DNA from: DATFJZ01 sp034660495
Lineage (GTDB): Bacteria; Desulfobacterota; Desulfobacteria; Desulfobacterales; Desulfobacteraceae
Direction of reading: 5' to 3'
Length of the DNA: 5,893 nucleotides
NCBI GenBank assembly: GCA_034660495.1
Contig: JAYEJJ010000047.1
Coordinates: 1-5,893 of the forward strand
Under the pieces are notes generated by a model, which was given only the letters and a program-made list of their open reading frames with translations, was not told the origin of the DNA and did not search any database. The position numbers and the translations under genes are program-made. This document shows positions 1-5,105 of the stretch, one piece after another. Numbering within the stretch: position 1 is the first letter of the stretch; each line of letters opens with the position of its first letter.

Positions 1-20
1 AATGGGATTGGATGGTTTTT

Positions 21-49
21 TTGTCATATAACTCATTGTTTTTATATGC
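21..49 (+). promoter_or_regulatory. weak sigma70-like promoter candidate
   Basis: TTGTCA (21-26) is followed after 16-17 bp by TATATG/ATATGC (43-49). It lies in the AT-rich gene-free stretch 1-102 and points toward the dehydrogenase remnant. Such matches are common by chance in AT-rich DNA, and no ribosome binding site follows before the remnant. Nothing else is recognisable in 1-102. Confidence 0.2.
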
Positions 50-102
50 TTTATTAAGCAATTATCATATTTCCACCCCTACGGATAATATGCCTACGCT
101 AA

Positions 103-768
103 CCGGGAAAATGGGAATGCGCCCCCCGCATGTATATCCCTGCATCCCAATGGGATGAGGTAACAGACCGGCTTAAGACTGAGGTTGAAAAAATCACCAT
201 GGGTGATGTAACAGAATTCAGTCACTTCATGAACGCCGCGATTGATGAAACTTCTTTTGATAATGTGGCCGGTTACATTAAGCGGGCTGAGCAATCCAAT
301 GATGCCGGTATTCTCACAGGCGGCAAAGCAGACAAATCAAAGGGCTACTTTATTGAGCCGACAGTGATAGTGGCCGAAGATCCCCATTATGAATCCATGA
401 CCCAGGAGATTTTCGGGCCGGTGCTGACGATTTACAAGTATGAGGATGAAGCCCTGGACAAGGCATTGACCCTTGTGGATACGAGTTCTGCATATGCGCT
501 CACGGGTGCGGTGTTTGCCCGGGACCGGCAGGCCATTGATAAAATGACCCGTGCTCTGACCCATTGTGCAGGCAATTTTTATATCAATGACAAACCCACT
601 GGATCCGTTGTGGGACAGCAGCCATTCGGCGGTGCCAGGGCCAGCGGGACCAACGACAAGGCCGGCAGCATGCTGAACATGCTGCGCTGGACCTCGGCCC
701 GCACCATAAAGGAAAATTTTGTTTCTCCGGAGAATTTTGCTTATCCGTTTATGGAAAGTGATGACTGA
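103..768 (+). pseudogene. pruA: 5'-truncated L-glutamate gamma-semialdehyde (1-pyrroline-5-carboxylate) dehydrogenase remnant
   Basis: The C-terminal third of a group-1 P5C dehydrogenase, the NAD-dependent enzyme that oxidises glutamate semialdehyde to glutamate at the end of proline breakdown. Counting from the ATG at 130, 212 residues read through without interruption. Family landmarks include MYIPAS, MGDVTEF, KSKGYFIEPTV, EIFGPVLTIY, YALTGAVFARDR, GNFYINDKPTGSVVGQQPFG, GGARASGTNDKAG and a closing LRWTSARTIKENF. Full-length family members have roughly 520-560 residues, so about 340 N-terminal residues are missing, including the Rossmann NAD fold. The frame stays open upstream only to the TAA at 100-102. 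The codons just before the ATG read KWECAPR where the family has the catalytic-Cys segment GQKCSACSR, so the active-site Cys appears to be replaced. No Shine-Dalgarno precedes ATG 130. The 3' end overlaps the convergent PEPCK gene by 28 bp. Identity of the fragment is very likely; activity is very unlikely. Confidence 0.85.
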
Positions 769-2783
769 TGCTCTTTCCCCGTTTGATTTGATATTTTTAA
801 ACCTCCAGCTTCTATGAGCTGATCAGGCGTTACAATAGAACCATATTTTTCTTTTAGAAAATTAAGCCCTGCTTTCTGCTCTTCATAGATTTCAAAGATT
901 TTCCGGGGACAGTTAGCTTCTTTGGTGTACGCATCTGTTTGCAGATCGATGCGTGCAATAATGTTATCGATATACAAAGAGAACTGTTTTTTATAGAGAT
1001 CTTCGGTATACACTTTACCAATAGTCTTGTTAAAAATAGCCTTTAGATCTTCATACAGGGGCAAATATCCAATTGGTGTATTGATAGCTTTAAGGTCTTC
1101 ATGGGCAAGGAGTTCAAGCCAGGTCAGCCATGGAAGAACATCTTTTTTTTCACCAAGCAGTCGCTTGTCATCGGGGTCACCACCCCGGGCAGCTTGAGTA
1201 AGGAAATAATTGAGACCGGCCATAACCGGTTTTACTTTAATTTTATCACTGTTATAAAATTTGAATTGTGCATCCATGTAATCCGAGAGAGAGCCGGGCA
1301 CAAATGGTGCGTTGGCCCAGGGTTGACGTCTGACACCAGCAGCGCCAACTTCAGTTGCTGTCGCAGCTGAAAGAATCGACGCACCAATAACAACCCCCTG
1401 ATCAGGAGTCTTTGCCGCCCATACAGGTGGATTGGTATCGCTGTCACGGCCGGAATAGGTTGTAACCCTCAACGGTACACCAGCAGGGTCAACACCCAGT
1501 TTTTTGTTATAATTTTCAATATCGGCGCAGCTTAATGTGCAGCGTGCATTGGGATGAGAACAGGGAACCGGGGTTCCATCAAGATATTTTTTATCGGGAG
1601 TCCATTTGTCAAGAAAATTTTTTCCTTTTGTCGGCGCAGGCTCTCCATCACCCTCCCAACGTGGTGTACCATCTTCTTCAATTAATATATTGGAGAAGAT
1701 AACCTCAGATTTTATATCTCCGCAAAGGCATTTCATAAGATGCGGATCACCTTTACGGTTTACATCTTTGAGAATACCAAAAATCCCAATTTCCGGGTTT
1801 ACCCCGCGGATAGTACCATCTTTTTCAATCCACATCTGAGCAAGATCATCACCGATGAAATCTGTTCCAACCATGGCAGTTGTTGTTTTCCCACAGCCTG
1901 AGGGGGCAGCTCCGGCAAAAAAAGTGTTACGGCCGCCAGGACCAGTAAGTCCGGTGATAAACATATGTTCTGAAAGCTCCTCTTCCACACGGCAGTAAGT
2001 ACTGTGATCAATATGGAAGCGATGGTTTCCTTTTTTCAAAAGAAGTGTGTTTCCTGCATAGGTGCAGAACATTGAATAGGTGGTCTGCCAGCTTCTATCC
2101 ATATAGATGCGCGCTTTGGGGATATCTTCACTTTTAAAGCGGCCATAACTGTGACAATTAGTAAAGAAAACACCAGCTCTCTCAACTTCTTTATCAAAAT
2201 CATTAAATGCATTTGGATACAGAATATTTCCGGAATGCACAACATAATAGGAGTCAGTGATCATAATGGCGGGAATGGCGGTCCTGGCACCAACAGGACC
2301 ACGGTTCCAGATGGAAACGATCATGGTTTTACCTGCCATAATACCGGTCATATGTGCTTTGATATAGGCATGAGATTCAGAACGTTCCTCTTTTAAAGCC
2401 AGACTTGAGATCTCCTCACCTTTGTTGTAAATGTAACAGGTCTGATTAACGAGACGTGCCTGATCCTCAGGAAGATCAAAATGGCAGGTGTGTCCCTGTG
2501 ATTTTACCGTAAACTCTTCATTGTTCTCAATCGCCCTGTCACGTGTTGTTTGTAAATCATCTTCAGATCCGGAATTAAACCAAATAACGTCCGGGTTCAT
2601 GAGCATTGCTGCGTTAGCTGTTTTTAACAAGGCCTCCTGATTTTTAATTGTGGAAATTTTGGCAAGATTACCTGGGTTGCATTTTTTTTTAAAAACGGTG
2701 TAAGCATCTTCAACGGTTTTCAGCCCGCCGAGATCGGAAAGGATGTCAATCCCTTTTTTAAATTCTAGTGTCATGTCATACAT
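741..2783 (-). CDS. pckG: phosphoenolpyruvate carboxykinase, GTP-type family, divergent
   Basis: Cytosolic enzyme interconverting oxaloacetate plus a nucleoside triphosphate with PEP, CO2 and the diphosphate, linking C4 acids to gluconeogenesis or anaplerosis. It has 680 residues from the first ATG; usual GTP-type enzymes have about 600-620. Visible elements: a TTRDRA substrate segment near 79-84; TYAGNTLLLKK at 241-251 (family GYGGNALLGKK), supplying the metal-site Lys; SEHMF at 271-275, with the metal-ligand His; P-loop GAAPSGCGKT at 291-300; metal-binding GDDLAQMW at 311-318; NPEIGIFGI at 329-337; VPLRVTTYSGRD around 436-447; and TPIGYLP at 569-575. The family's guanine-clamp motif PFFGYNFG is not recognisable; the corresponding segment reads PFVPGSLSD (493-501), so GTP specificity is not assured. 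Start choice: AGGAG (2789-2785 on the minus strand) lies only 1 nt from the ATG at 2783-2781 but 10 nt from the ATG at 2774-2772, so initiation at codon 4 (677 residues) is more likely. It lies downstream of a structured RNA candidate and overlaps the dehydrogenase remnant by 28 bp at its 3' end. Confidence 0.9.
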   Translation of the reverse strand: MYDMTLEFKKGIDILSDLGGLKTVEDAYTVFKKKCNPGNLAKISTIKNQEALLKTANAAMLMNPDVIWFNSGSEDDLQTTRDRAIENNEEFTVKSQGHTCHFDLPEDQARLVNQTCYIYNKGEEISSLALKEERSESHAYIKAHMTGIMAGKTMIVSIWNRGPVGARTAIPAIMITDSYYVVHSGNILYPNAFNDFDKEVERAGVFFTNCHSYGRFKSEDIPKARIYMDRSWQTTYSMFCTYAGNTLLLKKGNHRFHIDHSTYCRVEEELSEHMFITGLTGPGGRNTFFAGAAPSGCGKTTTAMVGTDFIGDDLAQMWIEKDGTIRGVNPEIGIFGILKDVNRKGDPHLMKCLCGDIKSEVIFSNILIEEDGTPRWEGDGEPAPTKGKNFLDKWTPDKKYLDGTPVPCSHPNARCTLSCADIENYNKKLGVDPAGVPLRVTTYSGRDSDTNPPVWAAKTPDQGVVIGASILSAATATEVGAAGVRRQPWANAPFVPGSLSDYMDAQFKFYNSDKIKVKPVMAGLNYFLTQAARGGDPDDKRLLGEKKDVLPWLTWLELLAHEDLKAINTPIGYLPLYEDLKAIFNKTIGKVYTEDLYKKQFSLYIDNIIARIDLQTDAYTKEANCPRKIFEIYEEQKAGLNFLKEKYGSIVTPDQLIEAGGLKISNQTGKEHQSSLSING

Positions 2784-2784
2784 A

Positions 2785-2789
2785 CTCCT
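2785..2789 (-). promoter_or_regulatory. ribosome binding site that decides the pckG start
   Basis: The minus strand reads CCAGGAGT directly before the first ATG. A spacing of 1 nt to ATG 2783 is too short for normal initiation. A spacing of 10 nt to ATG 2774 is workable, giving a protein that begins MTLEFKK. Confidence 0.6.
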
Positions 2790-2803
2790 GGAAAAAGTGA
2801 CGT

Positions 2804-2826
2804 AAATTGGTTAATCTAACTAATTT
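2804..2826. promoter_or_regulatory. operator-like inverted repeat upstream of pckG
   Basis: On the minus strand the arms AAATTAGTTA and TAACCAATTT flank a 3-nt centre (GAT). Nine of the ten arm positions are complementary. It lies 30 bp upstream of the likely pckG start (2774) and downstream of the RNA terminator, where a repressor or activator site would act. It could also form a small AT-rich RNA hairpin. No regulator family is recognised. Confidence 0.4.
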
Positions 2827-2838
2827 GTATTTCAGAGC

Positions 2839-2859
2839 AAAAAAAAAGTCCAGCGGACT
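2839..2859 (-). terminator. rho-independent terminator of the RNA upstream of pckG
   Basis: The minus strand reads AGTCC, loop GCT, GGACT (2859-2847), and the final T begins a run of nine Ts (2847-2839). The GGACT strand could instead pair with an earlier AAGTCC at 2876-2871. The terminator hairpin therefore competes with another structure, as in attenuators, although a simple sRNA terminator is equally possible. Confidence 0.7.
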
Positions 2860-3012
2860 ATCCTCAAAAAGGACTTTCCCCTGGCCGCACGGAAACTTTA
2901 TTCCGCAGGAACCTGATTACCCAAGAGACATATCTGCCGATTCATCAGGTTGCTTTGCATGAAAACAGATTACAATAATACTTTTTCAGCCAGAAAGCCA
3001 TCTCATTGAAAT
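2839..3012 (-). ncRNA. candidate structured RNA of about 174 nt (leader attenuator or free-standing sRNA)
   Basis: The predicted transcript runs from the promoter at 3046-3019 (start near 3012) to the terminator at 2839. Seen in the sequence: a long-range closing stem, GGCTTTCTGGC (2999-2989) with GCCAGGGGAAAGTCC (2885-2871), broken by a GGG and a single-T bulge; an 8-bp perfect hairpin stem, AACCTGAT (2951-2944) with ATCAGGTT (2917-2910); and a small hairpin, CGGAA/TTCCG (2905-2901 with 2894-2890). An open, unpaired-looking 5' segment lies between 2985 and 2955. A long rod with a bubble, a small 3'-side hairpin and this length recall the general shape of 6S RNA, but I see no decisive 6S sequence signature. 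It also fits none of the riboswitch consensus sequences I know. Because pckG follows on the same strand with no obvious promoter between, the region may be a pckG attenuator leader. The family is unassigned. Confidence 0.5.
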
Positions 3013-3018
3013 AAGGAA

Positions 3019-3046
3019 ATTATACTATTTCCCCTGAGTATGGCAA
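3019..3046 (-). promoter_or_regulatory. sigma70-type promoter for the RNA/pckG region
   Basis: On the minus strand, TTGCCA (3046-3041), a 16-bp spacer and a perfect TATAAT (3024-3019). The predicted start is the A at 3012, seven bases beyond the -10 box. This is the best -10 match in the window and places the transcript start where the folded region begins. Confidence 0.65.
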
Positions 3047-3104
3047 GGGTAAAATACAATTCAGGGATTGCCTCTTGTTTTTGTTCTTTGTGTGGGTCTG
3101 GAAT

Positions 3105-3263
3105 TCAGGAGGCTGATTTTAAAATAGATTCACAAACGCTACGGATTCTGGAATACATTTCATGTACAAGTTCAGGGTATACCCGGTGCAGAACAGGTCT
3201 GTCCTGGTTTTTTAAGGGGTGGCCGTGACCATGCTGCTTACGGCTGTCGGTAAATTTTAACAC
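3105..3263 (-). other. possible short ORF or gene remnant, unrecognised
   Basis: A GTG-initiated minus-strand frame of 52 codons ends in TGA at 3107-3105. Its second half, with RPVLHRVYPELVHEMYSR and a short following Ser/Cys-containing tail, has a natural-looking composition and could be the C-terminal scrap of a gene cut by repeat copy A, whose edge overlaps its start. No family is recognised and no Shine-Dalgarno is visible. The plus-strand ATG frame at 3040-3228 in the same stretch looks less protein-like. Apart from the RNA promoter, bases 3047-3261 show nothing else firm. Confidence 0.2.
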
Positions 3264-3441
3264 TCGGTTATCAAGTTTTTATGGAAAGGCCGATTAAGAG
3301 CTTCCAGCGGTTGCCTGTCAGGAACATTGAGAACCAAAGGAGATCAGACTTTTTGCCCCTTCAGGCGTTAAAAAAATCAAATAGTTTGAGGACCAGTGGC
3401 CCAGTTTTGATTTTTAGAAGGAAAAAAATCTTAAGCCCTCC
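3262..3441. repeat. palindromic repeat element, copy A (right arm truncated)
   Basis: Begins ACTCGGTTATCAAGTTTTT (3262-3280) and matches copy B through the left arm. A block of 51 bases (3304-3354) is identical to 4127-4177 in copy B. The central part keeps the conserved GTTTGAGGAC and AGTGGCC words and a stem AAAAATCAAA / TTTTGATTTTT (3373-3382 with 3405-3415). The inner right arm is degenerate (3416-3441), and the outer right arm, which in copy B carries GTTCCTGACAGGCAACCGC and the terminal AACTTGATAACCGAGT, is absent. Cytochrome coding homology starts where it should continue, so the element probably marks a deletion or recombination junction. Confidence 0.8.
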
Positions 3442-3892
3442 TATGATTTGGTATAACGGCATACACAAAAGGTACTTGAAAGGGGATCAGGTGAATATGA
3501 AGGGCGTTACATACCTGAATCATCCCCGTGGCAGCATCAATGATCCCAAAGCAAAGATTACCCCCTATAAGCTGATGACGGGCATTGTTCCGGCAGATGT
3601 TGAAAAAGGGTACCTTGTTGTACCCAAACTCTTTGGCAGTGACGGGTATTTCAAGCATTTCAACTGGGAAAAGGCAGCCAGAGACGGGATGGCCGAGGCC
3701 TGCCTGGATTTCAGCGGAAAGGTAAGTTTTGTGGAAACCATTATGCACTGGCGGTTAACCCACGGTGTTGCGCCCAAAGAAAAAGCGTTGTCCTGTCTTT
3801 CCTGTCACGGCAGAGACAGTGTAATGGATTTTGAGAAACTGGGATACAAGGGTGATCCTGCCGTTATTGGCGGCCGGAAGTGTACGCCTTAA
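3440..3892 (+). pseudogene. C-terminal fragment of an octaheme c-type cytochrome (tetrathionate-reductase/Otr-like)
   Basis: The open frame runs from inside repeat copy A (ATG 3281) to TAA 3890-3892, but only the part from about 3440 looks like a native protein. It begins PMIWYNGIHKRYLKGD, continues HPRGSINDPKAKITPYKLM and LVVPKLFG, and ends with one heme-binding CLSCH (3794-3808) in the context APKEKALSCLSCHGRD and LGYKGDP. From memory this is the closing region of octaheme cytochromes of the Shewanella Otr type, periplasmic enzymes that reduce sulfur and nitrogen oxyanions in vitro. About 150 residues remain and one of eight hemes. There is no signal peptide, so no export or heme attachment is expected. 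ATG 3497, preceded by GGGGAT and AGGTGA, could give a 131-residue product. The first ~54 codons from 3281 are translated repeat. The family call rests on motif memory, not a search. Confidence 0.7.
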
Positions 3893-3927
3893 ATTCAATC
3901 ATCCCCATAATCGTTAAAACACCCTGT

Positions 3928-3960
3928 TCACCCTGATAAGTACTTCAGGGTGATTTTTTT
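3928..3960 (+). terminator. strong rho-independent terminator after the cytochrome fragment
   Basis: A perfect 9-bp stem, TCACCCTGA (3928-3936) with TCAGGGTGA (3945-3953), has an 8-nt loop and is followed by seven Ts (3954-3960). It begins 36 bp after the stop codon of the cytochrome remnant and separates it from the next promoter. It probably belonged to the intact cytochrome gene. Confidence 0.85.
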
Positions 3961-3989
3961 CCAGGGGTTTTGGATTGACATATCCCTGG
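3961..3989. promoter_or_regulatory. inverted repeat straddling the -35 box
   Basis: CCAGGG (3961-3966) and CCCTGG (3984-3989) form 6-bp arms on either side of the TTGACA at 3975-3980. A protein bound here would cover the promoter, so it is an operator candidate. It is short, and chance is possible. Confidence 0.3.
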
Positions 3990-4004
3990 GACCAGTTATA
4001 TATA
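3975..4004 (+). promoter_or_regulatory. sigma70-type promoter, likely for the DUF4412 gene
   Basis: A consensus TTGACA (3975-3980) is followed by TATATA at 3997-4002 (16-bp spacing) or 3999-4004 (18 bp). Transcription would start near 4010, giving a leader of about 350 nt that contains the whole repeat copy B before the ATG at 4359. A second TATAAT at 4070-4075 has no matching -35 box. Confidence 0.55.
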
Positions 4005-4085
4005 CATTCTATATTAACCTGCACACTGAATGATCATTTTTTTATGCAGATGTTCAGGGGTGACTCAGTTATAATTATCCTAAAA

Positions 4086-4328
4086 CTCGATTATCAAGTT
4101 TTTATGCAAGAACCAATTAAAAGCCCCCAGCGGTTGCCTGTCAGGAACATTGAGAACCAAAGGAGATCAGACTTTTTCCCTGCCAGGCGTTGCGACAATC
4201 AAGCTGTTTGAGGACAAGTGGCCGCAGGTCGCTGATTTTTAGCCTGGCAGGGGAAAAGTCCTCCGTCGTTCTCGTTCCTGACAGGCAACCGCTGGGGGCG
4301 GAGCTATTCAAAAAACTTGATAACCGAG
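4086..4328. mobile_element. MITE-like long palindromic element, copy B (complete)
   Basis: A 243-bp element with terminal inverted repeats (left ACTCGATTATCAAGTTTTT, right ending AAAACTTGATAACCGAGT), one mismatch apart. Further complementary blocks are nested inside: CCCCCAGCGGTTGCCTGTCA (4124-4143) with its complement at 4278-4297, and GGAGATCAGACTTTTTCCC (4162-4180) with GGGGAAAAGTCCTCC (4250-4264). GCGAC/GTCGC (4192-4196 with 4228-4232) extends it toward a central loop carrying GTTTGAGGAC. It encodes no transposase and could form one very long hairpin. TAAAA directly flanks both ends (4081-4085 and 4329-4333), consistent with a 5-bp target duplication, though the motif is AT-rich. It ends about 15 bp before the ribosome binding site of the next gene. 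Mobilisation in trans is inference. Confidence 0.75.
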
Positions 4329-4343
4329 TAAAAGGAGCAAAGC

Positions 4344-4350
4344 AAAGGAG
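4344..4350 (+). promoter_or_regulatory. ribosome binding site of the DUF4412 gene
   Basis: AAAGGAG lies 8 nt before the ATG at 4359 and fixes that start. A second AAAGGAG at 4330-4336 is too far upstream to serve. Confidence 0.85.
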
Positions 4351-4358
4351 AGAATCAA

Positions 4359-5105
4359 ATGATAAACAGATCACATGCCGCAGGGATATTGATTGGTTTT
4401 GCAGTTTTGTTTTTTAGCTGTCCAATGTTTGCCTGGGCTAAGGAATTTTCTGCAGACATTGTCATGGATATGCAGCGGGGCAGTTTTTCAGGCAAGGTGT
4501 ATTTTAAAAATCATGACATGATCCGTAATGAAATGAATCAGATGATCAATATCATCAACCGTCCAAAAGTGTATCAGCTTTTTACAAAGACAAAAAAATA
4601 TCATGTTTCCGATGTGGATGAAATGGAAAAAAAGAATCCCCTTGCCGGAGCAGAAGACTTTAAGGCCTGGGCCGCTCAGCAGAAAATGAAAAAAGTCGGG
4701 CAGGAGGCCATTGAAGGGTTTGACTGTGACATTTATGAAGGCGATGTCACCTATGATCAGGCAGCAGGAAAAACGCTTCACATGAAATTCTGGCTTTCAA
4801 AAAAGTTGAATTACCCTTTGAAAACTGAAAATACCATGCCTGGCCCCATGGGTAAGATGACCAGCCGGCTTGAAAACATCAAGCTAGGCCGTCTGGATGA
4901 CAGCCTCTTTGAAATCCCTGACGATTATACAGAAGCTGCTTCCATGTCCGAGGCCATGGGCATGCCTGACATGGGCAGGTTTATGAAATCCAGGGGGGAA
5001 AACAAGGGAGAAATGCCCTCTGACGGCAGCACCCCTTCCAAAGAACAGATGCAGGAAATAATGAAGAAAATGCAGGAGATGATGAAACAGCAGAATCAGA
5101 ACTGA
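4359..5105 (+). CDS. exported DUF4412-like protein with Met-rich C-terminus
   Basis: 248 residues. An N-terminal signal peptide (residues 1-27: short basic start, hydrophobic AGILIGFAVLFF, then FAWA before KEF) predicts export to the periplasm by signal peptidase I. Cys21 is a poor lipobox (FFSC), so a lipoprotein is less likely. The body (about 30-190) has the features I associate with DUF4412 and LolA-like proteins: FSADIVMDMQ, GKVYFKNHDMIRNEM, a Lys/Tyr segment KTKKYHV, GFDCDIYEGDVTYD, MKFWLSKKLNYPLKTE and FEIPDDYTEA. The tail (about 193-248) is rich in Met, Gln, Lys and Glu, with MGMPDMGRFM and KEQMQEIMKKMQEMMKQQNQ, probably a flexible or helical segment. The start is set by a good ribosome binding site 8 nt upstream. 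The promoter at 3975 is separated from it by repeat copy B. The stop overlaps the convergent Cys-cluster gene by 10 bp. Biochemical role unknown; the fold suggests lipid or surface-component handling, but that is inference. Confidence 0.8.
   Translation: MINRSHAAGILIGFAVLFFSCPMFAWAKEFSADIVMDMQRGSFSGKVYFKNHDMIRNEMNQMINIINRPKVYQLFTKTKKYHVSDVDEMEKKNPLAGAEDFKAWAAQQKMKKVGQEAIEGFDCDIYEGDVTYDQAAGKTLHMKFWLSKKLNYPLKTENTMPGPMGKMTSRLENIKLGRLDDSLFEIPDDYTEAASMSEAMGMPDMGRFMKSRGENKGEMPSDGSTPSKEQMQEIMKKMQEMMKQQNQN

Noticed and set aside
2839..2885. RNase P RNA-like word GGGGAAAGTCC in the RNA candidate
   Set aside because: The family's GAGGAAAGTCCGGGC motif lies at the 5' end of a 300-400-nt RNA. Here the word is near the 3' end of a ~174-nt region, and the other conserved blocks are absent.
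3194..3213. CAGG/CCTG hairpin followed by six Ts on the plus strand
   Set aside because: The stem is only four base pairs and no plus-strand gene precedes it.
3040..3228. 62-codon plus-strand ORF
   Set aside because: No ribosome binding site, no recognisable domain and an unnatural composition; it overlaps the RNA promoter and a more protein-like minus-strand frame.
4029..4045. AATGATCATT palindrome followed by Ts as a terminator
   Set aside because: The palindrome has no loop and an AT-rich stem, so it would not form a stable RNA hairpin; it is probably chance.
3262..4333. CRISPR array or origin of replication
   Set aside because: Only two long copies 823 bp apart, with no regular spacers, no cas genes and no iteron or DnaA-box cluster.
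3975..4417. Plus-strand ORFs at 3975-4211 and 4190-4417 and the minus-strand ORF at 4141-4374
   Set aside because: They are translations of the palindromic repeat and its flanks, without ribosome binding sites; the open frames come from the repeat's composition.
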